A stretch of DNA of 64,000 nucleotides, from contig BSYQ01000001.1 in the NCBI GenBank assembly GCA_030272585.1, positions 3,162,001 through 3,226,000 on the forward strand. The letters run 5' to 3'. Under the pieces are notes generated by a model, which searched no databases, was not told where the DNA came from, and saw only the letters and a list, made by a program, of their open reading frames with translations. Below are positions 47,194 through 58,400 of the stretch, in pieces. The DNA comes from Bryopsis sp. KO-2023 (taxonomy: Eukaryota; Chlorophyta; Ulvophyceae; Bryopsidales; Bryopsidaceae). Numbering within the stretch: the stretch's first letter is position 1; each line of letters starts with the position of its first letter. A program made the position numbers and the translations under genes.

Positions 47194-48272
47194 TTCGAAA
47201 CGTGGCGGAAGGAGGGCAAACGACGAACGAAATGAATGTGGTTTGTTGTTGAGGGTGCCCGCCTCTGCCGTACACGAAACTGCTGCGCGACAGAACTCTG
47301 ATGGGACAACACTGTGTGCCTGGTTGGTGGCTTCTTTGAAAGCCTTGCTGATTTGTGGAAATAAGATAACGTGGTGGTGATTTGCTCTCTCTGCTTCCTT
47401 TCATTGGACTCAGGAAATCAATGTGGTGTTTTGGGTCGTATGATCGGTGCTGTGGATGACTGGGCTTCCAACACCACAACACACCCCGCAGTCTTCTCCT
47501 TGGTGGGTTTTTTTGAACTCCCCTTAAACTTGAAATACGAACAATCAGAGCTAAACCCCCCCCCCGAATACAGTCCCCCGGGGGACTATAGATTTGCAGT
47601 TGTGCGGGAGTTTTAAGGGGGGACTCTATTGGGGGGAGGGATTGTATTCGGGGGATTATACAAAAGTTCCGATTAATATGTCCCCTGACTTGTTTACATC
47701 CAAAACTGTAGCCAATGCCCCTGAAAAATAATCACTTGAACACATCTCTAGTAGATAATTGTCTGAACTTTTTTTCCCTCGTCCAGTTCGAGGTCGATGT
47801 CACTGTCGCCCATGTTTGGATAGAAGCGTCGCTCGGAAACGTCGAGTCGGACGTCGATGTAGCTGATGTGTGAAAAGAATCGTCACAACCGTTTTTCTGT
47901 TTGTTTGTTTTCGTGTCTTGGATTTCCACTACAATCGGAAGTCTTGCAGACGCGACTCGCATCGTCTGTCGAACGTGGTTCTCCCCCCCCCCAGTCGAAC
48001 TTGGATTTTTTTTTGAAGGGGGGGACTGTATTTGGGAGGAAAACCACGTTCGACAGGGGGGGATTGTATTTTGGGGGGGGGATACTAATCGGGGGGGGGA
48101 CTGTATTCGGGGGGGGGTTTACATGACTTTCACCCAGTATCGCTTGCCTCCATTCTTTGAACCATGTCCTATTGCATTTCTTTCTTCACTGAACAAAATC
48201 GACCAGCACAATTGAGCAAACCAGGCCCACTCGGAAACACGAGCACATATATTTTCTGCAAACAAATCAAGG
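47194..48272. repeat. Spacer with clustered G-run/C-run repeats
   Basis: Variants of GGGGGACTGTATTCGGGGG recur at about 47618-47655 and 48018-48116 on the + strand. The reverse complement, CCCCGAATACAGTCCCCC, lies at about 47563-47580. The cluster can form inverted-repeat stems or G-quadruplexes. No coding exon was seen. Confidence 0.6.
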
Positions 48273-50820
48273 TCAAAACTGTTCCTTCACACAACCCAAG
48301 ACATTTTCCACATAATCAAAGAATTTCTTATCATTTCGCTCGACAGCATCCAAAGTTATCAGGTCGTGGCTCTCCGCCTCATCAAAAGTCAGCAGCACGA
48401 GGTTGTGTATAACCGGTGGCTTCTGACAATCCCACCTCGTCAAAACCAAATGATCAGTTTTCCTGTTCAACCCCTTGTCTTTCGCATGCCCAGGCACACC
48501 CAGAGTTTTAGCACTCACTCCACGCCAAACTTCTCTCACCAAAAAAGTAACCTGCATCCACGAAACAGAAACTCATGTCACGAAAGAGACATGACACTGA
48601 CCTTTTGTCGGTGATCCAAATCATATCGATAGGTCATTTAAAGAGCCCTTCTCGTCTGATCGACCGTACTTCTGGAGGCCAAGGAATGCATTTTCAGGAT
48701 GTGGTGGTATGTGTGTGTTTGTTTTCTCACTCTTTTACATTCTCACTCTTGTCTTACCTCATGTAGGTCGACAGGGGTTCCAGATTCATTTTGAAAAGTG
48801 AGTTCCTCTCGCTCCTGGAGTCGATCGTATTGGGTTTCGCACTGGGAGGGTTGAATCGTAAACATGGGCTCGCTCTTGTAGGGCTGCTCGGCCAATTGGC
48901 AAAGAACGAAGCTCGCTGCTGCCATCCCAAACACAGCAGGTGCTGTTCCCAGCACAGGAATCGTCCTGACCCGAAAATTTGGCACAATCTGCGAAACGAA
49001 CACCTCGATGTCTTGAGCTGCGATGCCCCAGTGGTGCATAGAAGTTCGACAAGATCTTAACGGTGATTCGCTGGAGACAGTTTGCTTCGCGGTTTCACTT
49101 GCAAAAAATGGGCAAATGAGTTTTCTCAAGGCTATTTCTCTGGGTGAATCATTGTTCCACCTGGTAATCCAAGGGGTTTTCCATTTCGGTGTCTCCTAAA
49201 GAAAGCAGCGAGCACCGAGGTTGCTCTGTGGATAAAAGCACAGGAATGCCTCTTTCAATGTCATGACGGCGAAGCCTGCAACATAACCCCAAACAAGAGA
49301 TATTCAACCCCATCTGCTTCACATACAGGAGGGAACTGCCCAGATATCAAACCATCGACACATCCCTCCCTCGAGAAAGCAAAATCGACATATTCTGCGG
49401 GCCCGCCACAACCTATGGGCAATCAATAAGAATAAAAAACCTACAAAAGCTTTTTTTCCTCATTTCAATTGGCGATGATCAGTAAAAAAAATCACAACCC
49501 ACCGATGCCTGATTTTTCTGCAAAGTGGGTCAGCAGACGATTCGCTGATGTCTACGAATCGTAATCTGGTTGGATCAGCTTTCGCCCCTGCACCTCCGCA
49601 ACACAACACAGGGATGCCTCGGCGATGGCAAGCTACCAGCAAGGAGACCTTCGACAAATCACACACTAGAAGAAATGACATCGAATCAGCACACATTTTC
49701 CCTCGAAAGCAATGTCTTCGTAACGAAAAACGAGTGCAAGTTGGAGTGATTGGGGTGGTTTACTTTGGTGTCGGTGTTGTCGATGGCATCTATGACGAAA
49801 TCAGGCTTCCCCGACAGAATCGCATCTTCGTTTTGTTCGGTGTACATCATGACCATGGGCTCCACCTCCGCCTGTCCAATCAAACATCAACAAGACATCT
49901 TCAAAAACATTTCGAGAGGTTATGCAGCTCAAATCCGTGGGTGGTGTGGTAAGTGTGAGGATGGCTAGGAGGATGATGGTGTGCATGAACACCTCATTGC
50001 TTGAGACTTGAAACAGGCCCCAGGTGTGCATCCATAGCGATAGACATGGGTTGCACATTGGTTCGATTGACTGGGGAAATAAATACGGACGTGTACATAC
50101 GCCCCAGGTGTACATCCATAGTGACCTACTCAAGTGTAAAAGGATTCCTCTTCGAAAACAAGGGGACCCACAAGCAATATATGCAAACAGATGCATGCAT
50201 CGACATGAATACCTCTGGGAGGATTCGTTTGAAATGCTTGTCGAGGCATGCGGCTTTTGGAGTGCCAACATCCTCTCTGGTCGCCACTGCATGTCTGTTC
50301 AATGAAGACAGGGATACCAGGTCGAAATCAACCAGCCTCAATCGACCGACTCCCGACCTCAGCAGCAAATGTGCCAAGTGACTTCCCACACCCTGCATCC
50401 CACAACCATGTGCAATTAGCCATTGAAATGGCTGTGAATTATGGTTCAGAAATTGAATGGCTCACAGGGATGTTTATGTTTGTAGCTGTTTTCTAACCAC
50501 TTGTTGGAACGAGGTGGGGCTCCTTACTCACTCACCCCCAGCCCGACCACGACGACAAAGGAGTTCGCCACCTTCAGCTGACTTTCCTCGCCGAAAAACT
50601 GAATATTTCTCGTGAGCTGTTCACGCAGGATATCGTCATCTAAAAATTTTTGCAGCTGACCGGCGCTCGGCTTGCTTCCTGCGACGTCTTTACTTTCGAC
50701 GGCGCAGACGTCGGTGGATCTAGTTTCGCTCGCGAACTTCAATCTTTTCAAGCATAGAAAAGCGATGCTTGCCCCAGCGACACCCCCGACAACGAAGATC
50801 GCCAGCGAACGTTTGTCCAT
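48273..50820 (-). CDS. tRNA threonylcarbamoyladenosine dehydratase (TcdA/Tcd1-Tcd2 family), 7 exons
   Basis: The first exon starts at 50820 with a hydrophobic anchor (MDKRSLAIFVVGGVAGASIA) and ends VVVVGLG at a G-GTGAGT junction near 50535. Later exons give the Rossmann/E1-like fold: GVGSHLAHLLLRSGVGRLRL, VDFDLVSLSSLNRHAVATRE, PDFVIDAIDNTDTKVSLL, VLCCGGAGAKADPTRLRFVD, DPLCRKIRHR and GIPVLLSTEQPR. The C-terminal part has VPNFRVRTIPVLGTAPAVFG and a last exon VTFLVREVWRGVSAK to the stop. The combination GAGAKADPTRI plus the VLGT-PA-FG block identifies enzymes that use ATP to cyclise t6A at tRNA position 37 to ct6A. The N-terminal anchor matches the mitochondrial outer-membrane location of the yeast proteins. 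It is divergent from CCT6. Confidence 0.9.
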
Positions 50821-51037
50821 CGCAACCGAAGAAGAAAAGAGGAAAAAAAAACACCCCAAATCGCTCCGCTGAACGAACGTCAAACTTCAAAAATGCTGCA
50901 AAGCCTGGCAGTCGGCATGACAGACATATCGAGTCGAAGTTTCTGTAGAAAGTGTCTTCATATTCGTTTCGGAAAATATCCACCCCACTCGCTGTCCCTA
51001 TTATCTCTTCGCTTTTGTCCAAACGACTGCAGCAACG
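50821..51037. promoter_or_regulatory. Divergent promoter region between the TcdA-like gene and CCT6
   Basis: Only 217 bp separate the two start codons. The segment contains an A-rich run near the TcdA side (about 50843-50852). It must contain both transcription starts or lie between overlapping 5' UTRs. No TATA box was recognised. Confidence 0.45.
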
Positions 51038-54000
51038 ATGGCAGCCGTGAAAGCGCTGAATCCAAATGCCGACACCATGGGCGCGAACGCCGCGCTGTTC
51101 ATGAACATCAACGCGGCGAAAGGATTGTTCGATGTGATGAAAACGAACCTGGGGCCGAAAGGAACGATCAAGATGCTCGTCGGGGGAGCTGGAGGTCGGT
51201 TTGGGATTGATTCGACGTTGGAAAGTCGTCGGCACCTCTATTTGCGCCATCTGGAGTCGATCGCAGCTCCTCACTCTTGGATTTCTTGTGATTGCAGACA
51301 TCAAACTGACAAAAGACGGTAACGTCTTGCTGAAGGAGATGCAGATTCAGAACCCAACCGCCGTTATGATTGCTCGAACTGCTGTTGCACAAGATGATAT
51401 CACAGGGTAAATTGTTTTTATTTTTCCTTTCATTTTTCTGATCAGTTATTTTCAACAAAGTTGCTATGACTTCCCTTACTTCCAAAAAAGAAAAGAAATG
51501 TGTTCACCCTGTGATAGGTGGTAAAATCTACATCTTTTTTACTGTGCTTTTTTGACGGAGCTCCATTGATTTTGCATGCATGCCACTGGCCTGTTTTTCG
51601 AAACTAATGAATGCCACACGCAGCAACTCAACCACATTACAATTTTCACCACGTTCTCTCGAAAAGAAGCGCCAAAATGCTCATCAGCAAGCTCCAGTTT
51701 CTGTCAATTGTTGATTTGAATTTGAGTTGTAGTTCCCAATTCAATGGACCGCAGATCGGTGTCCAGTTTCTGTGTGATGGTGGATGAGTCGATGTGAATT
51801 TGCCTCTGATTTAGGGATGGCACCACTTCGACGGTGTTGTTGATTGGGGAGCTCATGAAACAAGCCGAGCGATATTTGACTGAAGGAACGCATCCTAGAG
51901 TCATTGTGGAGGTCAGTTCAGCTGGCCATTACCGTACACCCCATTGCAAACAAATGAAACTGCAATTCAATCCCAGAATCTCCCAGCCGATTCGAAAACA
52001 AGAATCGAGAATTGTTTTGGGTTTGGCTTTCTTTTTCTTTTTCATTTTCATATATGTTTCAAAGTTATTGGTGCTTTAACCGTTTTTTTTCGTTCTACAT
52101 CACAGGGGTATGACACAGCCAAGAAAGCGATATTGACGTTCATGGATTCGTTGAAAATTCCAGTGTCGGCTGATGATCGAGACATGCTGGAGTGCGTGGC
52201 CCGAACTTCTCTGAGAACGAAACTCCAGGAGGCCCTGGCAGATCAATTGACCGGCATTGTGACAGATGCCATCCTTTCCATCCGAAGCTCCGAGGAGCCG
52301 ATCGACCTCCACATGGTAAGATGGATGAAAATCGACCGTTCAGCGAAACTGAGAAAAAGGCGAGAAAAAAACACAGAAAACTAGGTTTTTCCCTTTCCTT
52401 GCATCTTCCAATTTCACAACCATTGGAAGATCACCCCTTATGTGGGGTGAATGATTCGAGAATTGCCCGATATGATTTGATGGTTAAATGATGGCCAGGT
52501 GGAGATCATGCATATGAAACACAAGCTGGAGAATGACACCAAATTGATCAAAGGCCTGGTTTTGGATCACGGTGGTCGACACCCCGACATGCCTCGGCGG
52601 CTGGAAAACTGTTACATTTTGAGCTGCAACATTTCCTTGGAGTTCGAAAAGAGTGAAATCAACTCGGGGTTCTTTTACAGCAGCGCCCAGGATAGAGAAA
52701 AGCTGGTGACTGCCGAAAGGGAAGTCACCAATGCACGAGTCCAACAAGTGATCGATTTGAAGAGGAAGGTGGGTGCGGGTTTGATTGAAATGGTTTAGAA
52801 TTAATGCAATCGACCTCGGTGTGACAGTTTGTCATGTCGTCTTTATCGCTAGTTTTTTTTGGGGGGGGTTAAATTTCACAGCGGTGGAAAAATGACTGAG
52901 CGTTGCATTGATTCGCAAGCTTGTGGCACTCGTTCATGTTTCCACTGCTGTGAAAATCAACCCTCCAAAAATGTGGGTTTGTTTGGTGAATCCCTCCTTG
53001 TGTGAATTTTTTGTTTCTGGTGCAATCGTCGTTTCCAGGTCTGCGACACCCCTGACAAAACCATGGTGGTGATTAATCAAAAGGGGATCGACCCGATTTC
53101 TTTGGACCTGTTGGCAAGGGAAGGAATCTTGGCTTTGAGGAGGGCAAAAAGGAGAAATATGGAGAGACTCATGAAATCGTGTGGAGGTTTCGCAATCAAT
53201 TCGGTCAGTACCTTGTCCGTTTTCCCTTGAACAAGAAGTGCTCATCAAGAAGTGATTTTCTTGACCATTTCGTTCAATTTTTGCTGCTTGTTGTTTTGTT
53301 TCAGGAAAAGGAGCTCACTCCGGATTGCTTAGGAAAGGCAGATCTCGTGTATCAGCACAAATTAGGGGAAGAGAACTACACTTTTGTGGAGGGTGTTCAG
53401 AACTCGCATTCATGCACGATTCTGATCAAGGGCCCGAACGACCATTCGATCGCTCAAATCAAGGAGGCGGTCCGAGATGGACTTCGAGCCGTGAAGAACA
53501 CGTTGGATGATGGCTGTGTGATGGCTGGGGCTGGAGCTTTCGAAATCGCGGCGGCCCACCATCTTCGAACCAAAGTAAAAGGTAACCTTGGAGAAAAAGC
53601 AGCTTTGTGATTCCAGGGCCTGGGTGTAGTCTTTGACGGCTACAGTCGCAAAAAAACCCAACTTGCTTTCTTGTCGGGGGTGCAAGTGTGGATGAGATCA
53701 GGTCACTGATCCAATCCTCTTGAATTTGAACCCTGAGAACAAAAGCTCAGAAGAGAAACCAGAGGTGATGGACAGCATATTTCCGGCCCTTCTTCAAATG
53801 CTTATCAGGAACTGAGTCGAGCTGACTCCCTTGCAGGCACTGTCGAGGGAAGAGTGAAGTTGGGCATCGAAGCTTTCGCTGAGGCGCTTCTCGGAATTCC
53901 CAAAATCCTTGCTGAAAACTCTGGCTACGATGCGCTGGACTCCATCATCGGGGTGCAAGAAGAGCACGAGAAAGGCAACATCGTCGGTTTGGACGTGGAA

Positions 54001-54150
54001 TCTGGGGAGCCGTTCGATCCCAAAATGGCAGGAGTGTTTGACAACGTGAATGTAAAGAGGCAAATCATCGAATCTGCCCCACTCATTGCCACTCAGTTTC
54101 TGCTGGTGGATGAAGTGATGAGGGCTGGGGTGAACATGAGGAAACGATGA
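51038..54150 (+). CDS. CCT6: T-complex protein 1 subunit zeta (CCT6 chaperonin), 8 exons, complete
   Basis: Exons: 51038-51194, 51298-51406, 51815-51911, 52106-52315, 52499-52768, 53039-53203, 53305-53581 and 53837-54150. Phases agree, giving 532 residues, the normal length. CCT6 is one of eight subunits of the cytosolic TRiC/CCT ring that folds actin and tubulin. Chaperonin landmarks are visible: the N-terminal [35 protein letters not shown], the ATP motif GDGTTS formed across the intron 51407-51814, [19 protein letters not shown] in the apical domain, [17 protein letters not shown], and the C-terminal [19 protein letters not shown]. The first residues, [12 protein letters not shown], are typical of the zeta subunit. 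Confidence 0.96.
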
Positions 54151-54389
54151 GGAATAGTTAGGTAGTTTAAAAAAAGACAGAGAATTGATGGGGATCTGCG
54201 TTGGAATGTTGATGGCTAGAAATATGTGCTCATGAGTTGCAGCAGGAGGGGAGACCTTGGAAAATGGGGATTGGGTCCTGTAATTATGGCATTTGGAATC
54301 AGGCCGAGGTGCTGCAAAGTTTCAAATGTCTGATCTGTGTGAAATACGGAACCCTCAACTTTGTGGTGTTTTGAACAAAAGGAGGAGCA
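54151..54389. other. CCT6 3' flank leading into element copy C
   Basis: This holds the CCT6 3' UTR. Weak similarity to the outer flank of copy A begins somewhere here, so the exact left border of copy C is not fixed. No gene was seen. Confidence 0.4.
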
Positions 54390-54655
54390 GTTTTCCAAAT
54401 CCGTTTTGTATTCATGTGCGAGCCAATCAATCAATCAATCCTTTGACATGCTTCCTACCGACACATTGATCTTTGCAAAGCACATACAAGTCATAACGTG
54501 CGTGTTGCTAGAGTTGGACACACCAACTGATGACACAAAACCATTTCGTTAAAGAAAGAAAAAGAGAACTGAGCAGTGTGCATGTTGAAATGAATGGATT
54601 CCAGTTATCCCTAAACCCTCAATGTATCACAGTCCCCGAAAAGCCAGCAAAAATC
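54390..54655 (+). repeat. Left terminal inverted repeat of copy C (type 1)
   Basis: It matches the reverse complement of about 14840-15100. Shared stretches include GACATGCTTCCTACCGACA, CCAGTTATCCCTAAACCCTC and ATCACAGTCCC. The matched partner within copy C itself is missing, so the inverted-repeat nature is inferred from comparison with copy A. Confidence 0.7.
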
Positions 54656-54971
54656 CATTCGTTGCAGTTCAGTTTTGAGCAGGATCCCTGTTGTGAATAT
54701 GCAGAGAAAGACTTTTGCTGCTTGTGGTGGGTCCAATGTTGATTGATTTACAATTCAGCTTTCTAGACATCCTGTGTTTTTCCACTGCTCAGCCAAACTC
54801 CAGTCGGACTGACTGTTATCAACCCCAATCAAGCACCACAAGAAATAAATCCCCATCTCCTTGAAAATCGCTGGGGTCAAGATATGTTGGGTGTGCGTAA
54901 AGAGCAATCGCAAGAAACGAACGGATTCCAGAAACGGATGTGTGAATGATTCTGTCGTGTCGGACTGGAAT

Positions 54972-54988
54972 GTACGACAGTGTCGTAC
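54972..54988. promoter_or_regulatory. Perfect 17-bp palindrome upstream of the coiled-coil gene, copy C
   Basis: GTACGACAGTGTCGTAC is the same palindrome as in copy B, about 225 bp upstream of the start codon at 55213. Between it and the gene lie repeats of GGCGAACAAGCGG and GGGCGAACA (about 55073-55190), which are also found in copy B. Confidence 0.6.
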
Positions 54989-55072
54989 GATCCGCACAAA
55001 ACCCGTTCTACGCTTCCATTTTCTTCACCTGCGAACAAATTTTCTTGCGGACGGCAAACACACAGAGCAATC

Positions 55073-55195
55073 AAGGCGAACAAGGCGAGCACTACCAGCG
55101 AGCGTGGCGAACAAGCGGAAAGGGCGAACACCAGCGAGCGAGGCGAACAAGCGGAAAGGGCGAACAAGCGGCAAGGGCGAACAAGCGATAAGCAA
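55073..55195 (+). repeat. Short GCGAACAAG repeats in the coiled-coil gene leader, copy C
   Basis: Units built on GGCGAACAAGCGGAAAGG and GGCGAACACCAGCGAGCGA alternate several times. The matching segment in copy B is at about 36140-36235 in reverse orientation, with one unit fewer. The array is GC-rich compared with its surroundings and precedes the start codon closely. Confidence 0.7.
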
Positions 55196-55212
55196 AAACA
55201 AGCGAAAACAAA

Positions 55213-56250
55213 ATGATAACACTACTTTTACTTCCGGCGAAAAAACTGGCGACTGACACACTTACGAACTTGGCGAAAAACACTTTGACTTATCTTTTCC
55301 GAGACGTGCAAGCTTCTACGAACAATATCCAGGCGAACACAGGCGTTGAGCGAACCACGTCCTCGGCGAATGACAGCAACATTCTCTTCTTTTTTTTCAT
55401 GGCTTTGATCGGTTTGGTATTTCTGTTGGCTTGGTGGTTGTACTTGACGGTGAAGGCCTTGGGCGAGGTGGAGGACGAAAGAAAGGAAGAAAAAAGAAAG
55501 AGAAGAGTTCAAATGAAGGCAGCAAAAACTTGCTTGCATCGGAAGACGCTGAGAATTTCAAAAGAGGTGGAGGAGAGGGAAAAAGTGGCAGCAGAGCTGA
55601 AAAAAGAGGAAAAAAATACCAAGAAAGAAAAAAAGGAACTGGATGCTGTGAAGGCAGAGTTGGTGGAAACCAGGAGGAAGCTCAGGTCAGCAAGGGCAGA
55701 TTTGGAGGACATGAAAAAAGAAATGGAAAAAAAAGAGGAGGAGCTGGCCTTGGAAAAGCTGCATCGTGAGGAAGTGGAAAAAAATCTGGCTGGACTGAAG
55801 GATTCTTTGGTGGAGGAGGAAACTGCAGTGGAAGTGGAAGAAAATCTGGTTGTGGAGGATGTTTTGGTGGAGGAAGATGATTCGGAGGAAGTGGAAGAAA
55901 ACTTGGCTGCTGTGGAGGATGCTTTTTTGCTGGAGGAGAATGCGGAGAATGCGGACATGATTCTGGCTGGAGTGGACGATATTTTGATGGAGGAGGAAAG
56001 AATTCTGGATGGAGGGGAGGACGATTTGCTGGAGGAGGATGCGGACAGAATTCTGGCTGGAGTGGAAGATGTTTTGAAGGAGTCGGAAAGAATTTTGGGT
56101 GGAGTGATGGATGCTTCGGTGGAGGAGGATGCGGACAGAATTCTGGATGGAGTGGAGGATGTTTTGAAGGATGCGGAAAAAATTTTGGGTGGAGTGAAGG
56201 ATGCTTCGGTGGAGGAGAATGCGGAGGGTTTGGGAAAAAAATCTGCTTGA
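55213..56250 (+). CDS. Membrane-anchored coiled-coil protein with acidic repeats (element cargo, copy C)
   Basis: An intronless frame of 345 residues beginning MITLLLLPAKKLATDTL. It has one transmembrane helix (ILFFFFMALIGLVFLLAWWL), a basic cluster, a coiled coil (residues about 100-190) and acidic repeats such as ADRILAGVEDVLKESERIL. It is closely similar along its whole length to the copy B gene, with small in-frame differences in repeat number. Both copies have kept the frame open, which suggests recent movement or selection. The stop falls just after a run of seven A; in the +1 frame the same repeat style resumes (MGDVMVEEDKEVEGNLG) and stays open to about 56860 in this copy. Confidence 0.78.
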   Translation: MITLLLLPAKKLATDTLTNLAKNTLTYLFRDVQASTNNIQANTGVERTTSSANDSNILFFFFMALIGLVFLLAWWLYLTVKALGEVEDERKEEKRKRRVQMKAAKTCLHRKTLRISKEVEEREKVAAELKKEEKNTKKEKKELDAVKAELVETRRKLRSARADLEDMKKEMEKKEEELALEKLHREEVEKNLAGLKDSLVEEETAVEVEENLVVEDVLVEEDDSEEVEENLAAVEDAFLLEENAENADMILAGVDDILMEEERILDGGEDDLLEEDADRILAGVEDVLKESERILGGVMDASVEEDADRILDGVEDVLKDAEKILGGVKDASVEENAEGLGKKSA

Positions 56251-57350
56251 AATGGGGGATGTGATGGTGGAGGAGGATAAGGAAGTGGAAGGAAATCTGG
56301 GTTCAGTGGAGGGAAAGTTGGTGGAGGAGGAGGAGGATCTGAGGCAGAATCTGGATGGACTGGAGGATATGGTGGTGGAGGAGGGTGCAGATGGGGTGAA
56401 AAAAAAAACTGTCTGGAGTGGGGGATGCTTTGGTGAAGGATGTCCAAAGAAAATGCAGACATCAAAAAGAAAAAAAAAGGAAAAATCTGGACACCCCTGT
56501 GAGGGTAAAGACTTTGAAGAAGATCATGAGAGAAGTGAAGGAGCTGGGTGGGACAGAATTGAGGGTGCAAGAAAGGATGAAAGCCAGAGAAAATGCAGAC
56601 ACCACCGAAAACAGGGAGAGTGGGGACGGAGAAATGAAGGATATCTTGAAAGAGGTCAGGGAGATGAAGAGAAGCAGGAGAGAAGGGGGATGGCCAAAGA
56701 AAATGCAGACATCAAAAAGAAAAAGAAAAGAAAAGAAAAAAGAAAAAAAGAAGAAAGAAAAAAAAAAGAAGAAGAAAAAAAAAGAACAGCAAAGCAAAGC
56801 AAAAACACAAAAGAAAAAGAAAAGAAAAAGAAAAGAAAAGAAAATGCTTTGGAGGAATAGCTCAGCAACATCAAGAGAAAGGCAGGACAAGCAGGAGGAT
56901 GAGGAGCCGAGAGAGAGAGGTGTGAGTATGACACCCCGTCAACTGTGGTTTTTCTGGATGAGGATTGCCTTATTTTTCAACCATCATTCTTCAAATGTCT
57001 TTTTCAACCAGCATTCTGCAAGTTTCTTTTTCAACCATCGTTTTATTCAACCTGCATTTCAATTCCAATTTCTTCTTCAAGTTGCATATCAACCAACGCA
57101 TGATTCACCTTCAAGTCATCAGGTGTATTTGAAGTTCTCAAGTATTTTTGGACAGTGTTACTGGCCAGCAGATTCCTCAATCAGAGGGATCTTTCAACAT
57201 TCTTCAATTTGCATTGGAGCAATCGTTCCAGGTTTCCAAGGACTTCTGCAGCATGCATTCAAGGAGGAGCAATATTCGAAAAAAACATCTAGGGAAGGGG
57301 GGCATTCAAGTAAGCTCTGAACATCTCTCTTCAAAATCAAGCTTTCTGAC
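56251..57350 (+). other. Lys/Glu-rich tail and TTTTTCAACCA block of copy C
   Basis: Two overlapping frames (to 56860 and 57320) run through purine-rich AAG/GAA tracts. The first continues the acidic repeats of the coiled-coil gene in the +1 frame and contains VEEEEDLRQNLDGLEDMVVE. The second contains VRVKTLKKIMREVKELGG, conserved in copies A and B. A series of TTTTTCAACCA-like motifs follows at about 56975-57060. Whether these are translated is unclear. Confidence 0.4.
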
Positions 57351-57399
57351 AAGGTTGAACATGCTTCCAATTCAATCAGTCAATATATATCTTGGCAAC

Positions 57400-58230
57400 T
57401 GCAGGAGTTTTTTGCAGCGACAGATCGATCGACATCTGGACAAAAAGATAATCGATGGATTGCTTCCTATATCCGATCACTGCTCACTTTCAACTGAGGC
57501 AACATCAGAATCAAAATGTACCTACAGAGAGTTCTGCAAGTTTCGTTACGCAGTCCTCCCAAGAAAAGAATCTGGCAGTTTTCAAAACATTCTCCTGAAT
57601 GGCAGGGAGGTCAAGTTGGCATTGAAAGAAGAATTGTTTCAAAGGACTGTGGACTCAATGTGTCGACATCTAAAGGAGTCGAGGTTACTGCATCCAACAG
57701 AAGTCTGTGCATGTTCAATGGGATCCAATTTTCTCATTCAGAGCTAACATGTCTTGCAAAGGTGAGGTTTTCTTTCAACCGGCATTTGGAATGCCAATCC
57801 TGATGTTGGCTGCTTCAGGTGCATGCATGCATATGCTTTTGTTATTTCCCATGAAAGAAAAGAGGGACGGTTCTCAAGGAAGCTTCATCTTTCTTTGATG
57901 AGGGCTAGGGAAGGTGGAGATACCGACAGAGGATCCAATTGGAAAAATCATCTTCAGAAACAGTATGTTCTCAGATCAAAAGCCAGTTTACATTCCTGAA
58001 GTTGTGATGTTCAATTCTGAACATGCTTTCATCTGCGACAGACAGAGATCTGCGCTCTGTTTCCAGTCTTTTTTAATGTTCAATTTCAAGATGGCATGTG
58101 AATTTTGGTAGTGGTTATCTCGCATGCATCATCTACCAGCCTCTCCTTGAGCCAGTGTCCATATTGGAGGACAAATACATGGTTCAACTCCATGCTGGCT
58201 ACAAATCAGACAGACAAGATCAAGTCAACA
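57400..58230 (+). CDS. Second cargo gene of the element family, copy C (partial, unknown product)
   Basis: Conserved segments with copies A and B: LDKKIIDGLLPISDH, ESKCTYREFCKFRYAVLPRK, VSKDCGLNVSTSKGVEVTA, IQFSHSELTCLAK before a GTGAGG donor at about 57762, and GKIIFRNSMFSDQKPVYIPE. The C-terminal anchor exon seen in A and B is missing because homology ends near 58250. Function unknown. Confidence 0.35.
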
Positions 58231-58257
58231 GCACAAAGGGCCACAAAATCACCCAAC

Positions 58258-58356
58258 GAGTAGAAATGTGCAGTCTCATCTGTGTGGGTTTTGTTGGAAG
58301 ACTGCCGAGTAGAAATGTGCAGTCTCATCTGTGTGGATTTTGTTGGAAGACTGCCG
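58258..58356 (+). repeat. 49-bp tandem duplication at the right end of copy C
   Basis: Two adjacent copies of a segment starting GAGTAGAAATGTGCAGTCTC differ at one base. The unit contains GTGCAGTC, as does the matching place in the second cargo gene, and it lies where similarity to copies A and B ends. Confidence 0.85.
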
Positions 58357-58400
58357 AAGCAGCATCATATGCTCAGCACATCCAGCTCTGTTTTATGTGA

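Larger units (their letters stand above)
54390..58400 (+). mobile_element. Element copy C: left end and core present, right end lost or diverged
   Basis: The left end (about 54390-54655) is a type 1 TIR, the inverse of the right end of copy A. The core then follows in the same order as copy B on the reverse strand: start of homology near GCAGTTCAGTTTTGAG (54664), palindrome, coiled-coil gene, Lys-rich tail, TTTTTCAACCA block and second cargo gene. Homology fades after about 58250, where a local duplication occurs, and no right TIR was found before 59950. Confidence 0.75.
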
